Assembly (NCBI GenBank): GCA_035772735.1
Contig: JASDFA010000003.1
Span: 103,651,001-103,715,000, forward strand
Origin: Datura wrightii
Lineage: Eukaryota; Streptophyta; Magnoliopsida; Solanales; Solanaceae
Direction: 5' to 3'
Length of the DNA stretch: 64,000 bases
The notes under the pieces: generated by a model
Told to the model about the DNA's origin: nothing
Databases searched by the model: none
The model's input: the letters and a program-made list of their open reading frames with translations, nothing else
Translations under genes and position numbers: made by a program
Shown here: positions 1 through 11,648 of the stretch, piece after piece
How the letters are laid out: every line of letters starts with the position of its first letter
How positions within the stretch are numbered: position 1 is the stretch's first letter

Positions 1-229
1 TTCCAGTTCAGTTCCATCTTGAGGTATCAATTTCCTCCTTAGTACTCTATTAAGTTGAGTACTAAGTTTCGTGTTCATGATTTCAGTTCAATTATGCATT
101 TCAGCCCGGAGTCAGTTGCTCCATCAATTTTCAGCTTTAGATGTTAATTATTATGGATGACAGGTTTCCCTCAGTGATTCAGTATGTTTACCCCATATTT
201 GAGGACGAATGTTCCCAAGGGGGAGATAT

Positions 230-1477
230 TATAATACCTCGAAAGAGCCTAAGACTAGACACATGATTTGAAATGAGAGCAGCAGAAAAATACGAGATTT
301 TGACTCAGAACGACTCGTAGTACGAGTCATGGGAAGGAAGGATGAGTCGTAGAAGGAGTCTGAAGAAGACTTGGAGTCCAGAGTCTAGACCATGAGTCAA
401 ACCACGAGTTGTGGTATTTGGGTACTACCTGTGGTCAGTTTCGTAGGGGAGATGAAGTCATGAGTGATGTTACTTCTCGTGGTAGGAAACCACGAGTCAT
501 TGGATGAAGTCATGCTGAGATTCCAGTCAATTTCCAAGTGGACAGTGGTGATCACGAGTCATTACTTCATGGTACGACTCGTGGTGAGGCCCGTGATGAC
601 TGATGGTGTTCAATTTCTAGATTTTATATTAAGGGTATTTTCATAAATCTTAAGCTCTAAGGTCTTAAACTACGTCATTTTAAGATCTTGTAGAAGGGTT
701 TTATGAGTACTTAATCTATCATAAGCCTTTCCATTCCATGCATGTGAGTTTAGAATGTTCCATTGGAGATCAAGCTTTAGAATTCCCCAATTTCTTTGGG
801 CTTTCAAGGGAGGGAGTAAGATTAGATTATCCAAGTATGTAGGGTTGTGAATGAGAGTTCCTCTTCACTCTCATGCCCCAATTCCCCTCTATGTTTATGA
901 ATACAAGCATTAAAGTAAATTTGATGATCCTATGGGGTTTTAAGCCCGAATTCATGGAACTCCCTTTGATTTAGTTACGGGTCAATTCCATTTATGTTCT
1001 AAATGTTGTATTAATATCTATAGGTAGACTTTATATTTAAATTGATTATAATTTTTATGATTTCAAATTCAAGTCAATATATGCCTAATTATGCAAAGTT
1101 TCATGAAAAGTCAAGTTATGATTCTATTGTGACTTTGATCTTATTTTGCCTAAATTATGATTTATGATTCAATTTATGATTTCTCTTCAAGTATTCCTCA
1201 TGGATTTATGAATGTCAAGTATATGAATTTACACAAGTATGAATGTTCTTCATGTCTTATGAATTTACGACTTTTAGCCGACTCATGGGCCCTTATTCAT
1301 GGCTAATCATGTATTTCAAGTATGATCCAGTATGTTATGATTTATTTGGCCATGAACATCATGAAAGATTTCACAATTATGGTATGAGCCTCATGTGCAT
1401 GTTTTGGGAGCAGAGTCTAGCACCGAGTAGACCCGGCGTTCAAGTAACCCTGTGGTTTGAGAACTACGTGCCACCGT

Positions 1478-1536
<59 letters not shown>

Positions 1537-2339
1537 GATCCTCTGTGATACCACATCACACACGTCCCTTGCCTGAAGAGCTTGGGACGACTTTTCCCAC
1601 ATGACTGAAATAGTTGTGGCATCATGTAACCTCTATCATGATGGTGTCGGTTAAGACGAGTTCTGCCAATGTTCCTCATGATTTATGCATTGTCATGTCT
1701 ATGTTCCTTTGGCTCAAGTTATGCTCATATAAGGTATCTCTTATGACTACGATTATGACTAGATTATAATTGGTTTGACAACCTTGAGCCCTCATGTTTA
1801 TATTATGACAGTTACTTCATGTTCATGTTGTCCTACTCTTATGAACTCTTGTGTATTTTAACTGTCCATTTTTACTTACCTTGCATACTCAGTACATTCC
1901 AAGTACCGACCGCATACTCTATGTTGTATCATTTCATGATATAGGTCCGAGGGATCAGTCTCAGCCGCATCATTAGTCCTGCTTTCCCCTCAAATTTGTT
2001 TTAGCCAGCGTTAGTGTGTCCTCATCCTTCGAGGGCATTCAGTTATCCATTGCTATGTTATTTCAGTTATAGACTTTGCCAAGCTAGTTGGGGATGTTTT
2101 TCTATCAGCTCATCAGTTATATTAGAGGCTTTTCAGACAACATGTATAAAATTCAGCTTGTCATCGTTGACTTATTTTAGATTGATATGTATACAGACTT
2201 CTGCTTAAGCATGTTTTATTATTCTAGTTTCCACTTGTTGTATGTTCTTAGTTACTATGTTCATGTCATGGATCGACTTGGAGCCTCTCGGGGTTCCTTG
2301 TCTCGTATCTTTATCCGGACCTATATTCAGGTCGTGACA
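230..2339 (+). repeat. 3' LTR of element P
   Basis: The LTR begins TATAATACC, where its relatives at 28443 and 35852 begin TGTAATAC, so the terminal TG has mutated to TA. It ends in GTCGTGACA at 2339. Its 5' part carries many dispersed copies of ACGAGTC/GACTCGT-type half-palindromes (about 300-600). Its 3' part contains the conserved 'GACCGCATACTCTATGTTGTA' block minus its last base, near 1909, and 'GACTTGGAGCCTCTCGGGG' near 2275, both found in every chromovirus LTR here. A long TA microsatellite sits in the middle. Confidence 0.85.
1481..1533. repeat. (TA)26 microsatellite inside the P LTR
   Basis: This is an uninterrupted TA dinucleotide run directly after 'GTGCCACCGTAGG'. The LTRs of K carry CA/TA runs at the same alignment position. 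Confidence 0.97.
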
Positions 2340-2618
2340 AGTAGTTTGAGAGAGCCTCGGTGAACATGTGCCATTTCCTATTGGTGAATTATGTGAAGAT
2401 GTTTTGGAAGTCATTCCCTAGCCCCACCAAGTCAAAACATTCTTCGGTGGTGATTGGCCTCCCGACATATATGACGTAGTGCACTTTTATGTTAGGCACA
2501 TAAATGATAATGGCATCCCGGGTATTGGTGGGGGCTGAGGTTTCTTTGGATTTCCCTTGCATTTTCTCTTTGAGGTGGAAAGGGCCTTCCCCTTGTCGGC
2601 TTTCCTAGAATAAGTCAT
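2340..2618 (-). pseudogene. Start of env-position ORF ('putative plant transposon protein' type) of D, truncated
   Basis: A minus-strand ATG at 2618 opens a basic, Ser/Lys/Pro-rich N-terminus (begins MTYSRKADKGKALSTSKRK). This compares with the equivalent ORF of C, which begins MASRQDKGKGASTSGTGRK. After a frame change the text continues with a stretch resembling the conserved start of this domain (…DLVGLGNDFQNIF…RKWHMFTEA). The fragment is cut at 2340 by element P. I assign the family by comparison with C and O in this window and by recall of the plant transposon-protein domain. The function of the protein is unknown. Confidence 0.5.
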
Positions 2619-3157
2619 GATTATGCAAGACAATATTAGTGCCGCAACAAACCAAACTTCTTTTTAAATTTGTGACAATTGAAATTAAGAAACAAATACT
2701 AATGCTAAGCTAAGTAAAAGAAATTAAAAGATTAGATGTCGAACAAGGTGAAGAATTAAAATCAATAACTGGCAGCACCTTTGTTGGCACTTGCACTTTA
2801 CAAGTAGAGACACGCGGTTCGTAGGTGCATCACGTGTCTGCGAAAGAAGCAGGGTTAAAGCTCGGGGTCACCTACGTCAGACATGCGTTTCTCTAGTTGC
2901 AATCCACGGCACGCAGGGGTAGCGCAGGTTGCTAGCAGTAGCCTAAAGCTTCAGCTACGCACCTACGCCCCAATCTGCATTTCACAGTTCCCCACCTATG
3001 ACTCATTGGTTTTCTACAATGACTTAATGTTTCCATAGCTTTAACAAGGCCAAAATTTTATTCAAACAAGCAAGGGCACATTTTCATCTAACGGGTACTC
3101 AGACTTCCCCGAAAATACTCATTAATCACAAAAACATTTTGAGGGCCACTCAGCATC

Positions 3158-3196
3158 TTCCCTTAAGATAGATGTTACCCCATCTATCATTGGTAA
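3158..3196 (-). repeat. 38-bp Athila motif, D copy 1
   Basis: On the plus strand the sequence opens TTCCCTTAAGA and closes CTATCATTGGTAA, around a GATGTTACCCCAT core. It is one of nine related copies in the window. Confidence 0.7.
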
Positions 3197-3309
3197 TCAT
3201 CGACTGCCTGACCAAACAAAATCTAGAAACTCAAATTCACAATTATCTCAATAATCTACTCATCATATTTGGCAATGGGAAGCATCACAAAGGAACAAAA
3301 ATGACGATT

Positions 3310-3348
3310 TTCCGTTATGAACGATGTCAACCTATCTATCATCAGCAA
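3310..3348 (-). repeat. 38-bp Athila motif, D copy 2
   Basis: On the plus strand it opens TTCCGTTATGAA and closes CTATCATCAGCAA, with GATGTCAACCTAT in between. It lies about 150 bp from copy 1, so D carries a spaced pair, as does O. Confidence 0.6.
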
Positions 3349-3757
3349 AATCATCCATTTCAAGTACACAAGTTTAATCAGACTTCACCCCGAACTATGA
3401 TATCAAAGCATAAAATCCAACTAGCAGATTTATCAAGATGAACACTAAAACCCACATTTTGCAATTTTCACTTTCTCCGCAATACCTACAACAATCAACC
3501 ATACAAGAGTAGAGAAAAACATATAATGGTTAATGGGAAGAATGGGTTAAGAAAGTTTGACATTAATATTCTTTATTTTGTAATAACATTCTCAACTATC
3601 AAGAAAAACAAGAAGTATAGGCAGACTACCAAGTTAGAAGAGAGAAAAAGCACAGAGATTGAGAGCTCTGAAGCTTGTTCAACAATGGCCCACCCAAAAA
3701 GTGTAACTTCTTTTGCTTTAGTGAGAGTGTAGTAAGAGATGGCGAGGTGAGTGGGGT

Positions 3758-4120
3758 TTTCTATATGGAAGGGGTTTGATGTGATTAGTGGGTTTTGAAG
3801 GTGGATTAAATGGGTTAATGGGGAAGGTGGGAATGTAGAGCAATGGAGGATATGGGGAAGGTTAAAAGCTGAAGAAAAAGGTTGTTTCGGGGAAGTAGGA
3901 AAGAAGTTCAATCATATTAGAAAGACGAAGGATCGGGTTAGTCAATGATCTGGTCAAACTTTAAATGATATTACTTAACTGCACCTGTGCTAGACCAACG
4001 ATCACAGGTGGATACAAGGGTTTTGGCGTGTCTAGCACAGATGAACCTATTCTTGCCCAGCTCAGCCTGTGAGTTGCGCCTGACTTGTGCCTCGCGGATC
4101 TCCACCTGCATTTCGCAGGT
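3758..4120 (-). promoter_or_regulatory. Hairpin cluster and TATA-like site upstream of the D env-position ORF
   Basis: Two short inverted repeats are visible: CACCTGTG/CACAGGTG (3982-3989 and 4003-4010) and ACCTGC-ATTTC-GCAGGT (4104-4120). On the minus strand a TATA-like CCATATAGAA follows (around 3761-3770). The same order of ACCTGC/GCAGGT hairpins followed by a TATA-like sequence is seen in J (24.0-24.6 kb), and GC-rich hairpins plus TATA are found in C. I infer an internal promoter. Activity cannot be judged from sequence. Confidence 0.4.
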
Positions 4121-4479
4121 AGCTTGCAATCTATGTTCAATTTTGTAGGTTTTCTTCTAGGTATTCTGGTTTAAGGGTTGCGACAAACCTATTTTCACGT
4201 GTTAGCACTTGTGTTCTACAGGTGAGGCGCATAAACCTTCCTTTGCTTCCAGCTTTCTAGACCCTTCTTGCGCTTAGGCTGTGCCTCACGCTTGAGCACC
4301 TATGTTTTGCAGGTCTAACACAGTGCTTGCCCTTTTCTATTTTCACTTGGTTCCTCATCCTATCAACTATTAAACCAAAGACAACAAAAACATCAAAGCA
4401 CCAAAAATAAAAATTGCTGGGTTGCCTCCCAACAAACGCCTTATTTATCATCATGGAACAATGGATACCTCCTCAATCA

Positions 4480-5604
4480 TTAATTCTCTAGAGGTTCATC
4501 CTCGGAATCAACTTCAGCCTCACAATTTTTTTCTTGCTCCTCCTCTTCATTGAGGACCGCTATCACTTTATATTTATCCGAGGGTTTTCTGGGTTGACAT
4601 ACATTGAAGGTAACTTCTTAGCTATCCACTTTGAACTTTCTCTCTCCTAGCTCCACATCCACCAATGTTCTACCCATGGCTAGCAATGGTCACCCTCAAT
4701 ATGATAGGCACCTCGACATCTAGGTCACAATCCAACATGACAAAGTCGGCTGAAAGGATAAATTTGTCTACTTTAACCAAGACATGTTCTAGAACTCCCA
4801 CGGGTCTCTTGATAGACTGGTTCTCCATCAATAGCCTCATTGTAGTAGGCTTGGGATTCCCCAAACCTAACTTTGTGAAAATAATGAGGGGCATCAAATT
4901 GATGCTTGCACCGAGTTCACATAATTCTTTATTAAACATGCATATTCCGATGGTACGAGGGATTATAAAAGCTCCAGTTTCCTATCTCTTGGTAGCAAGA
5001 TTGCTCGCCACCACTACACTACAGTGGTACGTCGCCTCCCCTGTTCCCCTATCCACAATCTTTTTCTTTTTTAACAATTCCTTCATGAATTTTGCATAGC
5101 CCAACATTTGAAGCGATGCATCCACCAGCGGTATGTTTATGGAAAACTTGACATCTCAATGAATTTCTTGAATTGGTTGTTCTCTTTCTTCTTCTCTAAC
5201 CTCTAAGAGTGAGGAGGTAGGATTCTAGGATCTTGGCCTTGTTCATTTGAGGCCTCCTTGCCCTTTTTCTCAACATCAACCTCATAGGGAGCAACAACTA
5301 CTCCATCCTCCTCAAGTACCTTTTCATCATCAGCAACACTTGGTGCTTTTCGCACCTCATCTTTCACTCTATCATTTATGATTGGATCAATAGCTTGTTT
5401 GTCCTTCACACCTGCATTCGCTAAAATTTTCCCACTCCTAGTAAAAACCGCGATGCAATAGCCATCCTTCTTCGTATTTGGTACGGTGTCACTAGGAAGG
5501 GTGCCTTTCATTTGGGGATTCATTTGGGAATGAAAGGTTATTCATTTGAGCTTCCAAATGTTTAATATTAGCTGAATGAGAACTCACCATTTGGGCAAGG
5601 TTAG
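4480..5604 (-). pseudogene. gag C-terminus and aspartic protease remnant of D
   Basis: From 5523 down, the minus strand reads a gag tail with GTLPSDT and a few residues later FTRSGK, both typical of Athila gag C-termini. The protease domain follows at about 5130-4480, with LCELGASINLMP in the active-site position; C in this window has DLGAS there, so here the catalytic Asp is replaced by Glu. Downstream come LIIFTKLGLGNPKPTT and FILSADFVMLD, the usual family landmarks. Stops and at least two frame changes interrupt it. It is inactive. No RT follows. Confidence 0.75.
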
Positions 5605-6545
5605 TGCCATGACCCAAACGTACACCCGAATCGTAGACATGGGACAAAGATCCCCGAGAGACCTCAAGTCGACCCATGACATGAGCATACATCTAATTCA
5701 ATCACATGAGTGGAAAACATAGCATAGAGAAAGTAATCATAACATAACATGAGGGAATACAGTACAATACTAATATAATATGGCGGAATACAACTTCTAG
5801 TCTGATAAGCCTCTAAACATGAAAGGCGAATTGATGGGACAACTCCCCAACTAATCCAACATCCAGAAACTGAAGGAATAACATAGAGTGTGAATACGTA
5901 GCCCTCAGAACATAAGGGATCACCCAATACACATAGAGAAAGTCCAAGTCTATCTACGAGTAAGGATGCGCCTGAGGACTAAGACCTGTATCATGAGATG
6001 ATACGACATAGAAAGTATGCGGTCAGTACATGGAATGTACTGAATATGCAAGGTAAGTAAAATGGACATTTAAAATATGTATAAAACTCATAAGCGATCA
6101 TAAGAATAGGACAACATGCTCATATTATAATTATCATAATATGACATAAGGTACAAGGTTTTCGAAACATTCGTAACGTAAACATAATCATAATCATGAT
6201 AGAAAAGCCTTACTTAACATAACTTTAGCCAAAATTCATAATCATAAACATGCATAAATCATGAGGAACAGTGGAAGATTCTCTTAACCGACATACCCCA
6301 TATGAGCACACATGAAGCCAGACTTATAACCCTAGTCAGGAGGGTGTTCGTACCTTGCCAACGGTAGGAACCATGAAGGGCATGAGCACACATGAAAAGG
6401 GCCAATTGGGCTAGGGACAAAAATGAAAGGGTCCCAACATACCTACGGTGGCAGGTAGTTCATGAGATCCATGGCTTAACATGGGCCCCAAACCTACTCG
6501 GTGCTCAATACTACTCCCAAAACATATATAGTGCTCATAATAATA
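5605..6545 (-). repeat. E: truncated chromovirus LTR, inverted
   Basis: The reverse complement matches the 3' ~1 kb of the other chromovirus LTRs: 'TCGACTTGAGGTCTCTCGGGG' minus its last base near 5675-5656, the 'GACCGCATACTTTCTATGTCG' block minus its last base near 6026, and the 'CTCGGTGCT' region near 6498. It starts TGCCATGACC at 5605, the mutated end of an LTR. The 5' half of the LTR, beyond about 6545, is missing and Athila-like sequence takes over. It may be the 3' LTR of F, but the flanks do not support a simple insertion (see findings). Confidence 0.75.
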
Positions 6546-7522
6546 CATACATGAGTGCATGGGCTAGTCAAGCAAGGAGGATTCTTGAGAAAGAAGCGAC
6601 TTAAACCACACTCCTATCATTTTTAAACATTGAGCTTGGTTGACGAAATGGAGACTGAGAAAAGCATGTCGATGGAGGAAGCTGGGGAGGAAGGTCAAGG
6701 TGGCGTCATCTTAATGTATGCCATGCAAACAAGATCAAAGCACATCCCTCCTTCAAGGGATAGGAAATACAGACGGAGACATCCTTTCTTGGTACCTTGA
6801 CTTGTACACCACCACCCCTTAAGCGAAGTTGAAGAATTGATAAGAAACTAGGGGTGCGCTTCAAAAGCTCAAAGTGGAGAGAAAAGTGGTGAAACCTGAA
6901 CTCGTTGAGCCATGACGCTATATAAGGCACTTCTTGGGAAGCAACCCAAGTGCTTTTATATTTTATTTTTATTTTTCGTTTTATTTTGTTTTACTTTACG
7001 TTTGTGTTGTCTTTGATTGTGCAAGGGTTGAACAACTGTGGAATTTGGAAAACATTGAAAGAAGAAAAATGGAGAGCATTGTTATAGTTTGAATTACTAT
7101 ATTTTTGATTTTCAATATGAATCTCGGTATCTATTGGAAGAATCAAATCAATGAAGGAAAAGTGATAGATATAGGCATATTCAAAAATCACGTAGTAATC
7201 TTGTTTTCTTGAACATTCCCAAGAAGTAATTGAGTAAACCATTGACGGTAGTTCCACTATTTAATAATATTAGTATTATAATTAATAATAATATTAGTAT
7301 TAGAATTATTATTAGAATTGTGATAAATCAAAATTCTATATCGCTATAAAGAAGAAAAAGGGAGAGCATTGAAAATGTGTGTAAAACGGATGCCTCCATC
7401 GTACTAGGGAGTTCTTTCACTATTCCTTCCTCATTTCTTTTAACCTTAGGCATCAAGGACAATGCTTTGTTTTTTTAGGGAGTCTAGTCTGAGTAACACA
7501 CTTGTTAAGCGATGCATGATAT

Positions 7523-7560
7523 GGCCCTATGATAGATTCAGAGACATCATTCTTAAGGAA
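7523..7560 (+). repeat. 38-bp Athila motif, M copy 1
   Basis: In sense orientation it reads GGCCCTATGATAGATT … ATTCTTAAGGAA. This is the reverse complement of the copies in minus-strand elements, as expected if the motif belongs to the element's own strand. Confidence 0.6.
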
Positions 7561-7703
7561 AAGTCGTCATTACTTGCTAGTTAGTATATCCTTTGTGGAT
7601 AGTAGTCTTTGAATAAACTCCAAAAGTTTTATTTATACTACATTTCTTTCCCAAGGAGCGATTTATTTTTCTTATCTTAGTTTTGTGTCAAACTCGGAGG
7701 AAT

Positions 7704-7742
7704 TTCCAATTGATAGATTGAAAGGCGACTTTCTTAAGGGAA
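7704..7742 (+). repeat. 38-bp Athila motif, M copy 2
   Basis: In sense orientation it opens TTCCAATTGATAGATTG and closes GGCGACTTTCTTAAGGGAA. It corresponds in position to the O copy at 41286. Confidence 0.6.
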
Positions 7743-9342
7743 AATGTCAAGTATGGAGTTTTTTTTGAGTCTTTTGTTCACTTGCTTGAAGTGGTACCAC
7801 CAAAAAAATTCTTTCTTGGCATTTTGCATGAGTATTGGAAATAAAAGAGGTACACTTAAATTTGAAAATGAGCAACCTCTTGTCATGGGTTATACATTCC
7901 TTGCTTGGATTTTTGATTCGTAAACTAGCTTATGTAAAGTCATTCTCTTAATGTGATAAAAAAATGTATATGAACTCCTTGGATTGTGATGCCTTGTGTG
8001 GTGAGTATTTTGGCTTAATTCTTGTGTATGCATGAATGTCTAGAACTTTCCCTAAGTATGATTCAAGGCGAAATGTTAGATGGGGCTATTCTTAGAAAAT
8101 GATCTTAGGCTTTCTTTTGATAGTCACTCCATATAAAATGACCTCCTTTAACATCTTCCATTGTTAGCCAAGGTTGAGCCTTTGAACCTTTTTCTTGAAA
8201 ACCACATTACAAGCCTAATGACCCTTCTTAATCCACTTCTTTGGCACCCATCCTCCTTAATTTCTAGTGATAAAAGAATGATAATGGGGCTTAAAGCCCA
8301 ATAAATAGGGAGAGATAAGGAAATGAGTGTGAAATGAGGCAAAAGCCTAAGTTTGGGGGTTTGATGAGAAGGGAGAAACATGAGAGCATAAATGTAAGAT
8401 AACACCAAATTATGATGAGATGAATGAAATGATGAGTTGAACGACCTCGAATGATGAAAAGAACAAGAATAGTTAAAAGGTGTCATCCCTTGTTTAGATA
8501 AGGCTAAAAGTGAGATTCATAGTTTTTATAAGGGTGGCTCTTGCTAAACAAAAAATAAAGATGATGAACAAGGAGAGATAAAGTGGAGCGATCTCAATAA
8601 TGTGATGGGATGTTAATCTTGTTCACAAAAAGGAATTAGGGAGGCTCTAGTCACTAAAGCTAAACATTTGTCCTACCCTTACACCTATCCTTCACGATAC
8701 CCCACAAGTTCTTAGTGATTTTGAGTGTAGCAACTCTACATTAGTGGCGAGTTACATGAAGGGCAAGCCTATGGGTCAATTTGTATGCACTTGAATTTTC
8801 TTGTGAGACTGAGCGTATTTGTCTTATCTTATATTCCCTTTGTGTGAAATGCTTAAAAATGCTTGTGATTCTCTTTTCATGTGAGTGACATCACTTCCTT
8901 GGAGTACATGCTTAAAAGTGTTTTCAAATGAGAGGTGTGAATGAGACAAGTGTGTAGCGAACATTAAGGCAAGCTTTAACTATGAATTGTTAATGACTTG
9001 AGATGCTCCTTGAACTTGTTTTGATGAACTATGCCCCTTTTTTGAATGAAATGAATGCATGAAAGATATGCATAATGATTGTGGTCACCTATTGAAGCTT
9101 GTGCAATATGGTTTGAGTCTTTTCTTCTTCTTGAGTTGGTGTATAATGTTTTGGGTTGTCTTGAGGCTTGACAGTTTTGTGTGCAACTCCCTTAATGCTC
9201 TAAGCTTTAGCAATGTCTTCTTTTGAAAGAATTTCTTGCTTGATCCTTGGTTCACATACTCATATATAACGTGTTGTTCCATTTGCTCACTTGAAAAGAG
9301 TTGCATTACTTGACGACAAGCAATGGTTCAAGTTTGGGGGTT

Positions 9343-11005
9343 TGATGAGTTGGAAATTTACCAACTCATCATGCTCTTAAACATGAGTTTTTGTTTAGTT
9401 TTCAAGTCACTAAGATGAATTTTATGCCCTTTCTCTTTGATTCTTTGTAGATATTTCACTCAAGTAGTGAAAATATGAAATTGATCTAAATGCATGAAGT
9501 TCGAGATGAAAGTTGATGAGTTAGCATTTAAAGAAAAGTAGACAAAGATAATGGATGATTTAAACTCAAAAAGTGGTGTTAAAGACATGCTTTGAAATGG
9601 TGAAACATGGATCCGAATGTGCAAAATGCAAGCAAAATGCAAAATCCAATACCTCAAAATTGCATCCAAACGGCACTTGGCAGCCTGCCAACAGCGAATC
9701 GGCTGCCTTACACCAATCAATAGCTAGTCTGCTGCTGGTTGGGTCTGCTTCCATCGGCAAAATGCACCTTAGCATCTGTGAATCACCGGTCAATCACCAG
9801 TGAGTCACCAGTTGCTCCTGCTCCAGCACAATTTTCCTTCAGCGAGTAATCAGTTCTCCATGTATTAGCACCGAAGAAATGCCAGTGTTTCGCAAGTGAG
9901 GTTGTCCAAAGAGAGGTAGAAACATTTGGAAAGGTTCCCAAAGTACCTAGAAACCCCAAGGGCACTTGTGGAATTTTGTACACAAGACAGTATAGATATT
10001 TACATCACTCTCATTATACACCACTCATTGAATCATCTACTATTCATCTTTCCATAAAAATTTGTACAACTCTCTCTCACCATAGAATTGTAGAGCTAGA
10101 AATTCTTTTCTTATTTTTTTTCTTTAACCTATTTTGGGGGAATTCCACCATTGTTGTAAGACCTTGTGAAGCAACTTTGTGAAGAAAATATGATATATGT
10201 TGAGGGGAATCCTCTTGGTATCTTCTCTCTCTCTCTCAATATATGCATAACTAATTTGTTAGCTAGGGGTGCATGCATGGTGGGTTTGTTAAATTGAATG
10301 GGTATTGATTAATTAATCTTGGATTCTTATTACGAGTATAGATCTGTTATCTCCTCCAAGTATTAATTGTGAAAACTGATGATTGCAAACATGAATTTTG
10401 CTTTACTTTTCTTGTTTTTGCTTGAGAGAGAAAGGTGAAAATTTGGTAAGAAGATAATAGTGATGATTTGGAGTGTTGGTGTGTGGGATTGATCTAGAGA
10501 TAGTTAAAACACACATTTTCACTCCATTAAAGGTCAAGTCTAGAGATAGCATAATCCTTCCTCAAGATTTTGTGGTTGATAACTTGAATTTTGTTGTGGG
10601 ATTTGAGAAAACCCAAGGCATAAACATTCTTGTGATTGAAAAATGAGAGAATGTGATTTATCCACTGCTTTCTATGTTAAATTTGAGTCTAAGGAAATGA
10701 AGTAAATCCCATTTTAGTTGTTCACCAATTAATAGAACACCCCTAGCTATCTCACTTGTGATTGCAACAATTGAAATTCCCTCCACTTAATTTTAATTTG
10801 AATTTGATTCTATTTTCCTTTTCCCCCAAATTTTACATTTCAAATGTGGAATAATGATGCATTCTTGTTTGAATTAGTTTATAACTCTTGGATTATTGAC
10901 TCAATTCTCTATAGGATTTGAACCTGACACCCCTCAAGTTATTTGTTTTGATACAACGACCGTTTACGCTCTTTCATAAAGAAGGGTGTAGTTTGGACGC
11001 TATCA
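9343..11005 (+). repeat. LTR of M (TGATGAGTTGG…GCTATCA)
   Basis: It opens TGATGAGTTGG and closes GGACGCTATCA. An 11-bp inverted repeat lies at its very start (GATGAGTTGG, short gap, CCAACTCATC at 9344-9370). The same two ends are found inverted in LTR N at 38347-39774. There is no partner LTR or target duplication because the 5' side is deleted. Confidence 0.8.
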
Positions 11006-11648
11006 GCTAGGCGCAAGAAACTCCTAATGCCTGAAAGAGAGGTGGGCCTTGGACTGTCCTTGACTACCACTTTCTTTTAAGGATCCACCAGAATACCCTT
11101 ACTGGAGACCACATAACTAAGGAATACAACTAATTTAAGCCAGAATTCCCACTTGCTAAATTTAGCGAACAACTGGCAGTCCTTAAGAGTCTGCAAAACT
11201 ATTCTCAGATGATCTGCATACTCCTCCTCTATTATGGAGTAAACTATATAATCTATAAAAATAATAACGAACATGTCCAGGTACTTCTTGAATACCCTGC
11301 TCATCAAATCCATAGAAGCTGCAGAAGTATTGGTTAGTCCAAAAGACATAACTACAAATTCGTAGTGACCATACCGAGTTCTAAAGGCTATTTTTGAAAC
11401 GTCACATTCTCTTACCCTGAGCTGCTGGTATCCTGATATGAGATCTACCTTGAAAAAATAGCTAGCTCCCTAATGTTGGTCAAAAAAGTCATCAACCAAT
11501 GGGTAGAGGATACCTTTTCTTAACCATGACCTTGTTCAACAGACGGTAGTCGATGCACATTCTGAGTGTACTATCTTTCTTTTGCAATAATAGGACAGGG
11601 GCACCCAATATGGAGATGTTAGGTTTGATGAAGCCCTTATCTAGAAGG
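11006..11648 (-). pseudogene. Reverse transcriptase (catalytic part) of F
   Basis: The minus strand reads the RT segment LLDKGFIKPN, a 'CIDYR' motif just before 11500, MSFGLTNTSA near 11349, then FVIIFIDYIVYS. FIDD is the family's YxDD-equivalent active site, so one catalytic Asp is replaced by Tyr here. It continues to SGIRSFLRLA at 11006, in the RT/RNase H connection. The preceding half of this gene lies beyond solo LTR G at 14197 and upward. It is broken by frame changes around 11460-11500. Confidence 0.85.

Larger units (their letters stand above)
1..2339 (+). mobile_element. Element P: 3' end of a Tekay-like Ty3/gypsy chromovirus, cut by window edge
   Basis: The first 229 bases match in layout the post-integrase tails of elements H and K in this window: an A/T-rich tail, then 'GAGGACGAATGTTCCC' and a purine-rich tract (GGGGGAGATAT) directly before the LTR. 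The same phrase precedes the 3' LTR at 35.8 kb, so this is the 3' end of a plus-strand chromovirus whose gag-pol lies to the left of the window. Its 3' LTR ends in GTGACA and is followed by AGTAG, a possible 5-bp target duplication that cannot be checked without the left end. The element abuts a minus-strand Athila-like remnant, so it probably inserted into it. Confidence 0.8.
2619..3757 (-). other. Non-coding internal region of D
   Basis: This is the non-coding leader before the D env-position ORF. It contains two copies of the 38-39 bp motif, which are listed separately. It also has 'GGTACTCAGACTTCCCC' near 3095, a phrase repeated in O and B. I see no significant ORF. Confidence 0.6.
2340..5604 (-). 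mobile_element. Element D: Athila-like remnant lacking pol, flanked by two chromoviral LTRs
   Basis: Read on the minus strand, the order is: gag C-terminal region (5604-~5190), retroviral-type protease (~5130-4480), the linker 'GGCGTTTGTTGGGAGGCAACC' minus its last base (~4436-4417), a non-coding region with hairpins and TATA-like sequence, and the start of an env-position ORF (2618-2340). RT, RNase H and integrase are absent between protease and linker, as in elements B and C. Either this is a non-autonomous family structure or pol was deleted. Both ends are cut: P lies at 2340 and an inverted chromovirus LTR at 5605. Neither LTR of D is visible. Confidence 0.75.
6960..9342 (+). other. Non-coding 3' region of M, ending in a polypurine tract
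   Basis: This is 2.4 kb with no credible ORF. It aligns in reverse with 39775-41780 of O. It carries two copies of the 38-bp motif, an AT-rich stretch of TAATATTAG-like units at about 7258-7321, and the polypurine tract immediately before the LTR. Confidence 0.7.
6546..11005 (+). mobile_element. Element M: 3' part of an Athila-like element with its LTR
   Basis: The plus strand carries the post-integrase linker GGCACTTCTTGGGAAGCAAC (about 6928-6947), a long non-coding 3' region, a polypurine tract (GTTTGGGGGTT ending at 9342) and an LTR (9343-11005). No gag or pol is present, so the 5' two thirds are lost. The linker and 3' region are homologous to those of J and O. The left junction lies in the truncated LTR E, and the right end lies in the RT region of F. 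Confidence 0.75.

Noticed and set aside
1417..1679. Minus-strand ORFs with long IYIYIY runs
   Set aside because: They are translations of the (TA)26 microsatellite.
7258..7321. Scaffold attachment or replication origin in the AT-rich TAATATTAG repeat
   Set aside because: It is a short low-complexity stretch with no further support.
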